Source: Nonomuraea sp. MG754425 | GTDB lineage: Bacteria; Actinomycetota; Actinomycetes; Streptosporangiales; Streptosporangiaceae | NCBI RefSeq assembly: GCF_021699195.1 | Contig: NZ_SSXE01000095.1 | Span: 1 to 35,680, forward strand | Direction: 5' to 3' | Length of the DNA stretch: 35,680 nt | In this document: positions 1 to 6,607 of the stretch, piece by piece | Layout of the letters: each line of letters opens with the position of its first letter | How positions within the stretch are numbered: position 1 is the stretch's first letter | Made by a program: the position numbers and the translations under genes | The notes under the pieces: model-generated | Databases searched by the model: none | Told to the model about the DNA's origin: nothing | Seen by the model: the letters and a program-made list of their open reading frames with translations, nothing else

Positions 1-19
1 AGATGTGTATAAGAGACAG
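1..19. other. Tn5/Nextera mosaic-end adapter remnant
   Basis: The first 19 bases, AGATGTGTATAAGAGACAG, are exactly the mosaic-end sequence used in tagmentation libraries. It sits at the very edge of the window, so it is almost certainly untrimmed adapter and not genome sequence. Real sequence begins at about base 20, and anything crossing this edge is truncated. Confidence 0.95.
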
Positions 20-101
20 GCGCTGCGGGGGAGGCCAGGATGAGTCCGGCGGAGGCCGCCGTGAGAACGATGGCCGCGCGGGCCGAGGCGATGTGAGACA
101 G
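20..101 (-). CDS. Truncated secreted protein, signal peptide only (probable cell-wall hydrolase or Rpf-like)
   Basis: On the minus strand a reading frame starts with CTG at 101-99 and runs off the contig edge after 27 codons. It encodes LSHIASARAAIVLTA followed by more small and hydrophobic residues ending in SPAA, which reads as a signal peptide with a hydrophobic core and an Ala-rich cleavage region. A strong Shine-Dalgarno GGAAGGA (115-109) lies 7 bases before the CTG, and no ATG, GTG or TTG is in frame at a suitable distance. It lies directly behind a ydaO/yuaA-type riboswitch. In actinobacteria that riboswitch class usually precedes resuscitation-promoting factors or NlpC/P60-type hydrolases, so a peptidoglycan-acting enzyme is the best guess. 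The mature domain is missing, so the family cannot be read. Confidence 0.6.
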
Positions 102-116
102 CGGACTGTCCTTCCA

Positions 117-225
117 TGCGGCCGACCGGGTTAGCTGACGGGCTCGGGCCTGGAAGTAGCCCTACGGCGGATGCCGATTCGCCCCTGGGGGAAAGTTGGG
201 TCCCCGGCTCCACGCAACGGTTGTG
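117..225 (-). ncRNA. Cyclic di-AMP riboswitch (ydaO/yuaA class)
   Basis: Read on the minus strand the segment carries, in order, the landmarks of the ydaO/yuaA aptamer: GGGGACCCA, GGGGCGAATC, GTAGGGCTACT, then CCCGAGCCCGTCAGCTAACC with a following GGTCGGC. The GTCAGCTAAC box and its order relative to the GGGGACCCA box are the most specific signs. It is followed within about 10 bases by GGAAGGA and the truncated secreted gene. These elements bind cyclic di-AMP and turn off cell-wall and osmolyte genes in other bacteria. The exact ends are approximate. Confidence 0.88.
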
Positions 226-242
226 TGGATTAGGCCTGTCGG

Positions 243-271
243 ACTCTAACGAAACGGTCAAAAGGTCGCAA
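243..271 (-). promoter_or_regulatory. Promoter for the riboswitch transcript
   Basis: On the minus strand TTGCGA (271-266) and TAGAGT (248-243) are separated by 17 bases, a good vegetative sigma-factor spacing. Transcription would start near 236 and run straight into the aptamer. The assignment rests on sequence match and position only. Confidence 0.6.
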
Positions 272-310
272 TACGTCAAAAATCGGACGTCCGGCCAATG
301 AGATGATGTG

Positions 311-338
311 TTCGTCAGGCGAGACGAACCGGTAGGGT
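311..338 (+). promoter_or_regulatory. leuB promoter with weak NdgR-type operator
   Basis: A -10 hexamer TAGGGT (333-338) ends 7 bases before the leuB ATG, so the mRNA is probably leaderless. The 14-mer at 312-325, TCGTCAGGCGAGAC, matches 10 of 14 positions of the motif seen before ilvE. The GGCGAGAC half is perfect and the other half is poor. No convincing -35 is visible, which would fit a promoter that needs an activator. Confidence 0.45.
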
Positions 339-345
339 TGCCGTC

Positions 346-1392
346 ATGGAGTCGCGTAACATCCGCCTGGCCGTCATCCCTGGGGATGGCATCGGCACCG
401 AGGTCGTCGCCGAAGGGCTCAAGGTCCTGGAAGCCGTCGGCACGAAGATCGAGCCCACCCACTACGACCTGGGCGCCGCACGCTACCACCGCACCGGCGA
501 GACGCTCCCGGACACCGTGCTCGACGAGCTGCGCGGTTACGACGCGATCCTGCTCGGCGCCGTCGGCGACCCCAGCGTGCCGCCCGGCATCCTCGAGCGC
601 GACCTGCTGCTGCGACTCCGGTTCGCGTTCGACCACTACGTCAACCTGCGGCCGGTCAAGCTGTTCCCCGGAGTGGCGACCCCGCTGGCCGACACCTCGC
701 CCGAGGACATCGACATGATCGTCGTCCGTGAGGGCACCGAGGGTCTCTACGCCGGCACCGGCGGCGCCATGCGGCGCGGCACCCCGTACGAGATCGCCAC
801 CCAGGAGTCGCTCAACACCGCCTACGGCGTCGAGCGCGTGGTGCGTTACGCGTTCGAGAAGGCCAAGTCCCGCCCGCGCAAGAAGCTGACCCTCGTCCAC
901 AAGACGAACGTGCTCACCTTCGCCGGCGACCTGTGGCAGCGCACAGTCAACCGGGTGGCCGAGGAGTACCCCGAGGTCAGCACCGACTACTGCCACATCG
1001 ACGCGGCCTCGATGTTCTTCGTCTCCCAGCCCGGGCGCTTCGACGTGGTCGTCACCGACAACCTGTTCGGCGACATCATCACCGACCTCGGCGCGGCCAT
1101 CGCCGGCGGCATCGGCCTGGCGGCCAGCGGCAACGTCAACCCGGAGCGCACCACGCCCAGCATGTTCGAGCCGGTGCACGGCAGCGCCCCCGACATCGCC
1201 GGGCAGGGCAAGGCCGACCCGACCGCGACCATCCTGTCCGTCGCCATGCTCCTCGACCACCTCGGCCTGAACGACGAGGCGGCCAGGGTCGAGCGGGCGG
1301 TCGCCGACGACATCGTGGAGCGCCTGGCCGGCTGGGCCGGCCGGACCACCCACGAGATCGGCGACGACATCACCGCGCGAGTATCCGGCTAG
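346..1392 (+). CDS. leuB: 3-isopropylmalate dehydrogenase
   Basis: This cytoplasmic enzyme oxidises and decarboxylates 3-isopropylmalate to 2-oxoisocaproate with NAD+ in leucine synthesis. It can also act on 3-methylmalate in the citramalate route to isoleucine. The 348-residue length fits the family. Visible signatures are the N-terminal GDGIG loop, the metal-binding segment around DNLFGDIITDLGAA (about residues 239-252), and the EPVHGSAPDIAGQGKADP cofactor-site region (about 275-292). The ATG at 346 is chosen because an internal TAGGGT -10 lies 7 bases upstream, indicating leaderless translation. It is monocistronic, followed by a strong terminator. leuCD and ndgR lie about 22 kb away in the same window, and cimA about 4 kb away. 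Confidence 0.95.
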   Translation: MESRNIRLAVIPGDGIGTEVVAEGLKVLEAVGTKIEPTHYDLGAARYHRTGETLPDTVLDELRGYDAILLGAVGDPSVPPGILERDLLLRLRFAFDHYVNLRPVKLFPGVATPLADTSPEDIDMIVVREGTEGLYAGTGGAMRRGTPYEIATQESLNTAYGVERVVRYAFEKAKSRPRKKLTLVHKTNVLTFAGDLWQRTVNRVAEEYPEVSTDYCHIDAASMFFVSQPGRFDVVVTDNLFGDIITDLGAAIAGGIGLAASGNVNPERTTPSMFEPVHGSAPDIAGQGKADPTATILSVAMLLDHLGLNDEAARVERAVADDIVERLAGWAGRTTHEIGDDITARVSG

Positions 1393-1410
1393 GACCGCCT
1401 AGCCCCGACA

Positions 1411-1452
1411 ACGCGCCTGGCGGTCCGACGAGGACGGCCGGGCGCGTTTTTC
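1411..1452 (+). terminator. Rho-independent terminator after leuB
   Basis: Arms 1411-1426 and 1432-1447 form a 16-base-pair stem with one mismatch and one G-U pair, around a 5-base loop. TTTTT follows the stem. It begins 18 bases after the leuB stop. Confidence 0.85.
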
Positions 1453-1502
1453 GTGTACCCGGATCGCACGGCCGATCGGGCCGACCCACCCCCATCGGCC
1501 GC

Positions 1503-1532
1503 TTGCCATCCCATATGGCGAGACAATAGGAA
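1503..1532 (+). promoter_or_regulatory. ilvE promoter with best-match NdgR-type operator
   Basis: TTGCCA (1503-1508) and TAGGAA (1527-1532) are 18 bases apart. Between them lies CCATATGGCGAGAC (1511-1524), the reference copy of a motif also found in the cimA and ndgR/leuC promoter regions. The motif ends 2 bases before the -10, the same distance as at cimA and ndgR. A bound protein here would contact the promoter spacer. The regulator identity is inferred. Confidence 0.5.
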
Positions 1533-1634
1533 GTACGGGATCGTCCCCCGGGCCAGGCGGCCTCCCGCCGCCGGACGGCCGGGCGGGCAGATTCCGGTAG
1601 ATTTCGGTAGACCGTAGAGAGAAGGACCGTCGTC

Positions 1635-2732
1635 ATGACCATCGCTCCGAAGCTCAGCTTCGACGTGCAGCTATCCGACCACGCTCGCACCGCGGCCGAG
1701 CGGGAGCAGGTACTGGCGAGTCCCGGTTTCGGGCAGACGTTCACCGATCACATGATCTCGATCGACTACACCGAGGGCGAGGGCTGGCACGACGCCAGGC
1801 TCCTGCCGTACGGCCCGCTCTCGCTCGACCCGGCCACGTCGGTCTTCCACTACGCGCAGGAACTGTTCGAGGGCCTCAAGGCCTACCGGCAGATCAACGG
1901 CTCGATCGTCACGTTCCGCCCGTACGCCAACGCCGCCCGCTTCAACCGCTCGGCCGACCGCATGGCCATGCCCGGCCTGCCCGAGGAGACGTTCGTCGAG
2001 TCGCTCGAACTCCTCGTCTCCACCGACAAGGAGTGGGTGCCCACCACCGAGGGGCACAGCCTCTACCTGCGTCCCTTCATGATCGCCACGCAGGCGGGGC
2101 TCGGGGTCAACTATCCGTCCAGGACGTACAAGTACATGGTCATCGCCTCGCCGGCGGCCTCGTACTTCACCGGCGGCATCAAGCCCGTCTCCGTGTGGCT
2201 GTCCACCGAGTACACGCGGGCCGCACCCGGCGGCACCGGCTTCGCCAAGTGCGGCGGCAACTACGCGGCGGCGTTCGTCGCGCAGCGCCAGGCCGTCGAG
2301 AACGGCTGCGACCAGGTGGTGTGGCTGGACGCAGGGGAGCATCGGTACGTCGAGGAGATGGGCGGGATGAACCTGTTCTTCGTCTTCGGCGACAAGCTCG
2401 TCACCCCCGCGCTCACCGGCACCCTGCTGCCCGGCATCACCCGGGAGTCGATCCTCGAACTGGCCGCCGACCTGGGGCTGGAGACCGAGGAGCGGCTCAT
2501 CACCGTCGACGAGTGGCAGGAGGCGAGCGCGTCCGGCGACCTCACCGAGGTCTTCGCGTGCGGCACGGCGGCCGTGGTGACGCCGGTGGGCACGGTCAAG
2601 GGCGCCGACCGCTCCTGGACCATCGCCGACGGCACGCCCGGCCCGGTGACGATGCGGGTGCGCGAGGAACTCGTGGGCATCCAGTACGGCGCCCGCCCCG
2701 ACACCCACCACTGGATCCACAAGGTCGGCTGA
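1635..2732 (+). CDS. ilvE: Branched-chain amino acid aminotransferase
   Basis: This PLP enzyme transfers amino groups between glutamate and the 2-oxo acids of valine, leucine and isoleucine. Its 365 residues match the larger, actinobacterial form of fold-type IV transaminases. Signatures include LFEGLKAYR (about residues 78-86), the catalytic-lysine segment KCGGNYAAAF (about 204-213) and EEMGGMNLFFVF (about 240-251). The start at ATG 1635 is supported by AAGGA about 8 bases upstream. It sits alone with its own promoter, about 95 bases of 5' untranslated region and a shared operator-like motif. It converges on the minus-strand Uma2-like gene with a 15-base gap. Confidence 0.95.
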   Translation: MTIAPKLSFDVQLSDHARTAAEREQVLASPGFGQTFTDHMISIDYTEGEGWHDARLLPYGPLSLDPATSVFHYAQELFEGLKAYRQINGSIVTFRPYANAARFNRSADRMAMPGLPEETFVESLELLVSTDKEWVPTTEGHSLYLRPFMIATQAGLGVNYPSRTYKYMVIASPAASYFTGGIKPVSVWLSTEYTRAAPGGTGFAKCGGNYAAAFVAQRQAVENGCDQVVWLDAGEHRYVEEMGGMNLFFVFGDKLVTPALTGTLLPGITRESILELAADLGLETEERLITVDEWQEASASGDLTEVFACGTAAVVTPVGTVKGADRSWTIADGTPGPVTMRVREELVGIQYGARPDTHHWIHKVG

Positions 2733-2747
2733 ATCCGCGAAGGGGGC

Positions 2748-3287
2748 TCACCACAGCCCCCGGGTCGTGAGGGCCAGCCGCCAGGGCGCGGGCAACTGGA
2801 GCGGCTGGCCGGCCCCCGCGGTGACCTCCCCGCCGTAGCGGTGCGGGCCGGGCCCGCTGTAGAGCCTGATCGTCCGCTGCGCCGGATCGGCGACCAGGTA
2901 GAGCGGCGCCCCGGCCGAGGCGTAGCCGTTCGGCTTGACGTGGTAGTGCTCGTAGGCGGTGCCGGCGGACATGACGTCCACGATCAGCAGCGTCGAGTCG
3001 CCGTAGACCGCGTGGTCCATGCGCATGCGCGGGCAGCGCGGCACGACGGTGAGGTGCGGCACGTACCGGTCGGCGTGCTGCTCCAGGTAGACGGTGATGT
3101 CGGACCAGATCTCCCAGCCGCGCTCGACGGCCGGGCCGATGAGCTGGCGCATGAGGCCGAAGACGATCGTGTTCTGCTGCCACGTGCCGGACTCGTTGAC
3201 CACGATCCGGCCGCGGGCCATCTCCACCCGGTACTCCGGCAGCAGATCCCGCACGGTGCGGTAGCGCTCTTCGAGCGGCCCGGCCAT
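2748..3287 (-). CDS. Uma2-family (DUF820) PD-(D/E)XK nuclease-like protein, active site altered
   Basis: The 179-residue protein begins with MAGPLEERY and follows the Uma2/DUF820 layout: an N-terminal helix, a helix with a conserved QQN segment, a central beta meander, then the VDVMS and K-x-x-x-Y-A-x-A-G-A-P-L-Y-L-V segments. Uma2 proteins are restriction-nuclease-fold proteins of unknown role that expand in some actinobacteria and cyanobacteria. In typical members the active site includes P-D-V and E-V-x-S. Here the first reads P-H-L and the second V-D-V-M-S, while the lysine is kept. Catalysis may therefore be lost or changed. The ATG at 3287 matches the usual family start. Confidence 0.75.
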   Translation of the reverse strand: MAGPLEERYRTVRDLLPEYRVEMARGRIVVNESGTWQQNTIVFGLMRQLIGPAVERGWEIWSDITVYLEQHADRYVPHLTVVPRCPRMRMDHAVYGDSTLLIVDVMSAGTAYEHYHVKPNGYASAGAPLYLVADPAQRTIRLYSGPGPHRYGGEVTAGAGQPLQLPAPWRLALTTRGLW

Positions 3288-3358
3288 GTCTCGGCCCTTC
3301 TTCAGTCGCGGAGGGGTGACCGAGCGTATGCCGGGCGGGGGGTGTGAAGACAGGGCGT

Positions 3359-3388
3359 GCGGCCGGGATCTCGCCAGGTCCCGGCCGC
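3359..3388 (-). terminator. Hairpin after the O-methyltransferase gene
   Basis: A perfect 10-base-pair stem (3359-3368 with 3379-3388) and a 10-base loop lie 7 bases past the methyltransferase stop. There is no U tract, as is common in high-GC actinobacteria, so termination is likely but not certain. Confidence 0.5.
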
Positions 3389-3394
3389 TCCGGC

Positions 3395-4039
3395 CTAGTT
3401 CTTTCTGATCATCGCCATCCCGTCGGCGACCGGCAGGGTGAGCACCGTCACCCGGGGATCCGCCATCACCAGGTCGTTGAACTGCCGCATCTGCACCGTC
3501 GTCGGCTCGTCGTGCGCCGGATCGGCCACCCAGCCCCTGCGCAGCGTGTTGTCCGCCAGCAGCAGGCCGCCCGGCCGCAGCCGGTCCATCAGCAGTTCGT
3601 AGTAGACCGGGTAGTTGCCCTTGTCGGCGTCGAGGAAGGCCAGGTCGATGGGCTGGTCGAAGCGGGTGAGCGTGTCCGCGGCCGGGCCGAGCGTGAGCGT
3701 CACCCGGTCCGAGAGCCCGGCCCGCTCCCAGTAGCGGCGGGCCACGGACGTCCACTCCTCGCTCACGTCGAAGCAGTGCAGGGTGCCGCCGGACAGCCCG
3801 CGTGCGATGCACACGGACGAATACCCGGTGAACGTGCCCACCTCCACGACCACCTCGGGCGCCATGACCTGCGTGATCATGGTGAGGAAGCGGCCCTGGT
3901 CGAAGGAGATCTGCATCATCGAGTTCTCGCCCGCGACCTGCGCGGTCTCCTGTTCGAGCGCGCGCAGCAGGGCGTCGGGCGCGGTGGTGTGCTCGGAGAC
4001 GTACCGCGCGACGGCCGGGTCAAGGAGGTATGCCTTCAT
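3395..4039 (-). CDS. SAM-dependent O-methyltransferase, family 3 (caffeoyl-CoA type)
   Basis: The 214-residue Rossmann-fold methyltransferase transfers a methyl group from S-adenosylmethionine to a hydroxyl, usually a catechol-like one, with a divalent metal. The SAM motif VEVGTFTGYS is at residues 65-74. FLDADKGNY (135-143) and ADNTLRRG (162-169) supply the metal-binding acidic and Asn residues typical of this family. The substrate cannot be read from sequence. It is transcribed divergently from the DsbA-like gene with a 59-base gap. The ATG at 4039 is the only good start. Confidence 0.88.
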   Translation of the reverse strand: MKAYLLDPAVARYVSEHTTAPDALLRALEQETAQVAGENSMMQISFDQGRFLTMITQVMAPEVVVEVGTFTGYSSVCIARGLSGGTLHCFDVSEEWTSVARRYWERAGLSDRVTLTLGPAADTLTRFDQPIDLAFLDADKGNYPVYYELLMDRLRPGGLLLADNTLRRGWVADPAHDEPTTVQMRQFNDLVMADPRVTVLTLPVADGMAMIRKN

Positions 4040-4098
4040 GCGGCCATTGTTTCGGTTTCGGGTAAGGTCTGCGCGATCAATGACGTGAGAGTGGGCTG

Positions 4099-4752
4099 AT
4101 GATGAAGCGGTTGATGGCGGTCGCGCTGGCGTGCGCGGCGATCGTCGTGCTCGGTGTGCTGGCGTTGTCCGGACCGGGCGCGTCGTCCTCCGGCTCCGGC
4201 GAGGTGACGCTGACCCGGCAGGCGGACGGCTCGATGATCCTGGCCGACCTGAAGAGCGAGGCCCCCGTGCTGGACGTCTACGAGGACTTCGACTGTCCCG
4301 TCTGCAAGGACATGCACGCCAAGGTGGACGCCACGATCAGGAAGATGGCCGCGGAGCGCAAGGTCAAGGTCGTCTTCCACACCGTGACGATCTTCAGGGA
4401 CGAGCCCATGCGCTCCAACTCCGTCCGCGCCGCCGCGGCCTCCCGCTGCGTGCCGGAGGAGAACTGGCTGGCCTTCAGGGACGAGGTGTACGCCATGCAG
4501 CCCGCGCCGCACGGCGTGGCCTCCGGTTTCACCGTCGAGGAGCTGACCAGGGCGGCGCGCAAGGCCGGCGCGTCGGTGGACGAGTGCGTCACGTCACAGT
4601 CGTACGCGAAGGCGCACCTGACGGAGACGGCCAAGATCCCGCTGGAGGGCACGCCGACCGTGGTGCTCGACGGCCAGATCCTGGGCAACGAGGCGTTCGA
4701 CCCGGCGGCGCTGGAACGCCTGATCACCGGGGGCGTCGGAGTCCGGGTCTGA
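4099..4752 (+). CDS. DsbA-like membrane-anchored thiol-disulphide oxidoreductase
   Basis: A 217-residue protein with an N-terminal membrane anchor or uncleaved signal (about residues 5-24) and an extracytoplasmic thioredoxin fold of the DsbA/thioredoxin_4 type. The active site CPVC is at residues 66-69 in YEDFDCPVC, and the cis-proline loop is GTPTV (184-188). Two further cysteines, in SRCVPE and DECVTS, may form a structural disulphide. It probably oxidises or isomerises cysteine pairs in secreted proteins. Two ATG codons are adjacent at 4099 and 4102, and the start could be either. No dedicated partner such as VKOR or DsbD is nearby. Confidence 0.85.
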   Translation: MMKRLMAVALACAAIVVLGVLALSGPGASSSGSGEVTLTRQADGSMILADLKSEAPVLDVYEDFDCPVCKDMHAKVDATIRKMAAERKVKVVFHTVTIFRDEPMRSNSVRAAAASRCVPEENWLAFRDEVYAMQPAPHGVASGFTVEELTRAARKAGASVDECVTSQSYAKAHLTETAKIPLEGTPTVVLDGQILGNEAFDPAALERLITGGVGVRV

Positions 4753-4789
4753 GACCGGTCCCGGGGCGGTGTCCCACGAGGTGAGATCG

Positions 4790-4816
4790 TTGTGCCAAAT
4801 GGTGAGTCGGTATGGC
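4790..4816 (+). promoter_or_regulatory. cimA promoter with NdgR-type operator
   Basis: TTGTGC (4790-4795) and TATGGC (4811-4816) flank CCAAATGGTGAGTC (4795-4808), which matches 11 of 14 bases of the ilvE motif and ends 2 bases before the -10 candidate, as at ilvE. A weaker copy (9 of 14) lies 21 bases upstream at 4774-4787, two helical turns away. The spacing of the -35 and -10 is short (15 bases), so the promoter itself is tentative. Confidence 0.45.
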
Positions 4817-4831
4817 AGACTGGGCGGCACC

Positions 4832-4873
4832 ATGTTCTACGGTCTGCTCATTATCGGCAGGCGCGCTGGCTAA
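4832..4873 (+). CDS. cimA leader peptide with Leu-Leu-Ile-Ile control codons
   Basis: A 13-codon frame reads MFYGLLIIGRRAG and then stops. Four consecutive branched-chain codons, CTG CTC ATT ATC (4844-4855), sit just before the first hairpin arm, and the stop codon lies at its loop. A terminator follows, then cimA. This is the arrangement of classical ribosome-mediated attenuators known for ilv and leu genes. A GGGCGG (4822-4827) could serve as a ribosome site. Function is inferred from the codon content and context. Confidence 0.7.
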   Translation: MFYGLLIIGRRAG

Positions 4874-4895
4874 CGCAGGGACACCGCCAGCGCGC
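4861..4895 (+). promoter_or_regulatory. Attenuator hairpin overlapping the leader peptide
   Basis: Arms 4861-4870 (GCGCGCTGGC) and 4886-4895 (GCCAGCGCGC) are perfectly complementary over 10 bases with a 15-base loop. The first arm is inside the last codons of the leader peptide, so ribosome position would decide whether it forms. A clear antiterminator pairing with the downstream terminator was not found by eye. Confidence 0.65.
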
Positions 4896-4896
4896 A

Positions 4897-4930
4897 GACC
4901 TCTCACGTCCGTGAGGGGTCTTTTTGTTTT
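4897..4930 (+). terminator. Rho-independent attenuator terminator before cimA
   Basis: GACCTCTCACG (4897-4907) pairs with CGTGAGGGGTC (4910-4920) over 11 bases with one G-U pair, and TTTTTGTTTT follows. It lies between the leader peptide and the cimA ribosome site, so cimA expression requires read-through. Confidence 0.85.
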
Positions 4931-4967
4931 CCCGATCCAGCACGGATTCCCCGGAGAAGAGAGATTC

Positions 4968-6542
4968 ATGGCCGACGACCGCTTCCACGTATACGACACG
5001 ACGCTGCGTGACGGCGCACAGCAGGAGGGCCTCAACCTCACCGTCGCCGACAAGCTCGCCGTCGCGCGACACCTGGACGGCCTGGGCGTCGGTTTCATCG
5101 AAGGGGGCTGGCCGGGCGCCAACCCCAAGGACACAGAGTTCTTCAGGCGTGCCCAGACCGAGCTCGACCTGAAGCACGCGCAGCTCGCCGCGTTCGGCGC
5201 GACCCGCCGGGCAGGCGTGCAGGCCGCCGACGACCCTTTGGTGGCCGCTCTGCGCGAATCCGGCGCGCCGGTCGTGACCCTTGTCGCCAAGAGCCACGAC
5301 CGGCACGTGGAGCTGGCCCTCCGCACGACTCTTCAGGAGAACCTCGCGATGATCCGCGACACGGTCTCCCACCTCCGTGCGGAGGGCCAGCGGGTCTTCC
5401 TCGACGCCGAGCACTTCTTCGACGGCTACAGGTCCAACCCGGCGTACGCGCTGGAGGTGCTCAGGACCGCCGCCGAGGCGGGCGCCGACGTCATCGCCCT
5501 GTGCGACACCAACGGCGGCATGCTCCCCGACGAGCTGGCCGAGATCGTCCAGGACGCCGTGCGCACCAGCGCCCGCGTCGGCATCCACTGCCACGACGAC
5601 ACCGGCTGCGCCGTCGCCAACACCCTGGCGGCCGTCAAGGCGGGCGCCACGCACGTCCAGGGCTGCGCCAACGGCTACGGCGAGCGCTCGGGCAACGCCA
5701 ACCTCTTCACGGTCGTGGCGAACCTCCAGCTCAAGCGGGGCTTCGAGCTCGTGCCCCAGGAGTCGCTGGCCGAGATGACCCGCATCGCCCACGCCATCAC
5801 CGAGGTCACCAACGTCACTCCCAACTCGCACGCCCCGTACGTCGGCACCTCCGCCTTCGCCCACAAGGCCGGCCTGCACGCCAGCGCCATCAAGGTCGAT
5901 CCCAACCTGTACCAGCACATCGACCCCGCCCAGGTGGGCAACGACATGCGCATGCTCGTCTCCGACATGGCGGGCCGCGCCTCGGTCGAGCTCAAGGGCC
6001 GCGAGCTGGGCTACGAGCTGACCCCCGAGCACACCAAGGCGCTGGTCGAGCGGGTCAAGGACCTGGAGGCCAGGGGCTTCACGTTCGAGGCCGCCGACGC
6101 CTCGTTCGAGCTGCTGCTGCGCGACACCGTGCACGGCGAGCGCAAGCGCCACTTCGACGTCGAGTCCTGGCGCGTGATCGTCGAGCGCACCAAGGGCGGC
6201 GAACTGGTCAGCGAGGCCACGGTCAAGCTGCACGCCAAGGGCGAGCGCATCGTGGCCACCGGCGACGGCAACGGCCCCGTCAACGCCCTCGACAAGGCCG
6301 TGCGCCAGGCGCTGGAGCAGCTCTACCCCGAGCTGGCCATGCTGGAGCTGGTCGACTTCAAGGTCCGCATCCTGGAGGGCACCCACGGCACCGACGCCGT
6401 CACCCGGGTGCTCATCACCTCCAGCGACGAGAGCGCCGAGTGGGCCACGGTCGGCGTGGCCGAGAACATCATCGACGCCTCGTGGCAGGCCCTGGAGCAG
6501 GCGGTCACGTACGGCCTGCTGCGCGCGGGCCGCGAGTGCTGA
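4968..6542 (+). CDS. cimA: (R)-citramalate synthase
   Basis: The enzyme condenses pyruvate with acetyl-CoA to citramalate, the first step of a threonine-independent route to 2-oxobutyrate and isoleucine. At 524 residues it matches the CimA subgroup of the isopropylmalate synthase family. It has the N-terminal YDTTLRDGAQQEG active-site strand (about residues 9-21), the metal-binding HCHDD segment (about 206-210), GYGERSGNAN (about 237-246), and a C-terminal LeuA-type regulatory dimerisation domain (about 400-520). The start at ATG 4968 follows GGAGAAGAG, and the coding frame upstream of it overlaps the attenuator, so a longer form is unlikely. LeuCD and LeuB from this window would carry out the following steps. 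It shares the operator-like motif with ilvE. Confidence 0.92.
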   Translation: MADDRFHVYDTTLRDGAQQEGLNLTVADKLAVARHLDGLGVGFIEGGWPGANPKDTEFFRRAQTELDLKHAQLAAFGATRRAGVQAADDPLVAALRESGAPVVTLVAKSHDRHVELALRTTLQENLAMIRDTVSHLRAEGQRVFLDAEHFFDGYRSNPAYALEVLRTAAEAGADVIALCDTNGGMLPDELAEIVQDAVRTSARVGIHCHDDTGCAVANTLAAVKAGATHVQGCANGYGERSGNANLFTVVANLQLKRGFELVPQESLAEMTRIAHAITEVTNVTPNSHAPYVGTSAFAHKAGLHASAIKVDPNLYQHIDPAQVGNDMRMLVSDMAGRASVELKGRELGYELTPEHTKALVERVKDLEARGFTFEAADASFELLLRDTVHGERKRHFDVESWRVIVERTKGGELVSEATVKLHAKGERIVATGDGNGPVNALDKAVRQALEQLYPELAMLELVDFKVRILEGTHGTDAVTRVLITSSDESAEWATVGVAENIIDASWQALEQAVTYGLLRAGREC

Positions 6543-6564
6543 CCGGACCGTCAGATCGGTCCGG
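6543..6564 (+). terminator. Hairpin after cimA
   Basis: CCGGACCG (6543-6550) and CGGTCCGG (6557-6564) form a perfect 8-base-pair stem with a 6-base loop, immediately after the cimA stop. There is no U tract. Its 3' arm is part of the first 14-base tandem repeat. Confidence 0.5.
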
Positions 6565-6607
6565 CTAGATCGGTCCGGCTTAATCAGTCCGGCTAGATCA
6601 GTCCGGC
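6552..6607. repeat. Four tandem 14-base repeats between convergent genes
   Basis: Four direct copies at 6552-6565, 6566-6579, 6580-6593 and 6594-6607 have the consensus TAGATCRGTCCGGC with 1-3 differences. The last copy encodes the C-terminal residues of the lyase on the minus strand and the third ends on its stop codon. The array may tune termination between cimA and the lyase, or be a slippage product. Confidence 0.85.

Noticed and set aside
116..301. Plus-strand open frame of 61 codons before leuB
   Set aside because: It runs antisense through the riboswitch, has no ribosome site, and its translation resembles no protein.
2748..3812. A longer 354-residue form of the Uma2-like protein
   Set aside because: The extension runs over the hairpin and the antisense strand of the methyltransferase; the Uma2 domain starts naturally at ATG 3287.
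4832..4930. T-box riboswitch upstream of cimA
   Set aside because: No T-box consensus or specifier-loop arrangement is visible; a coding leader with LLII codons explains the structure better.
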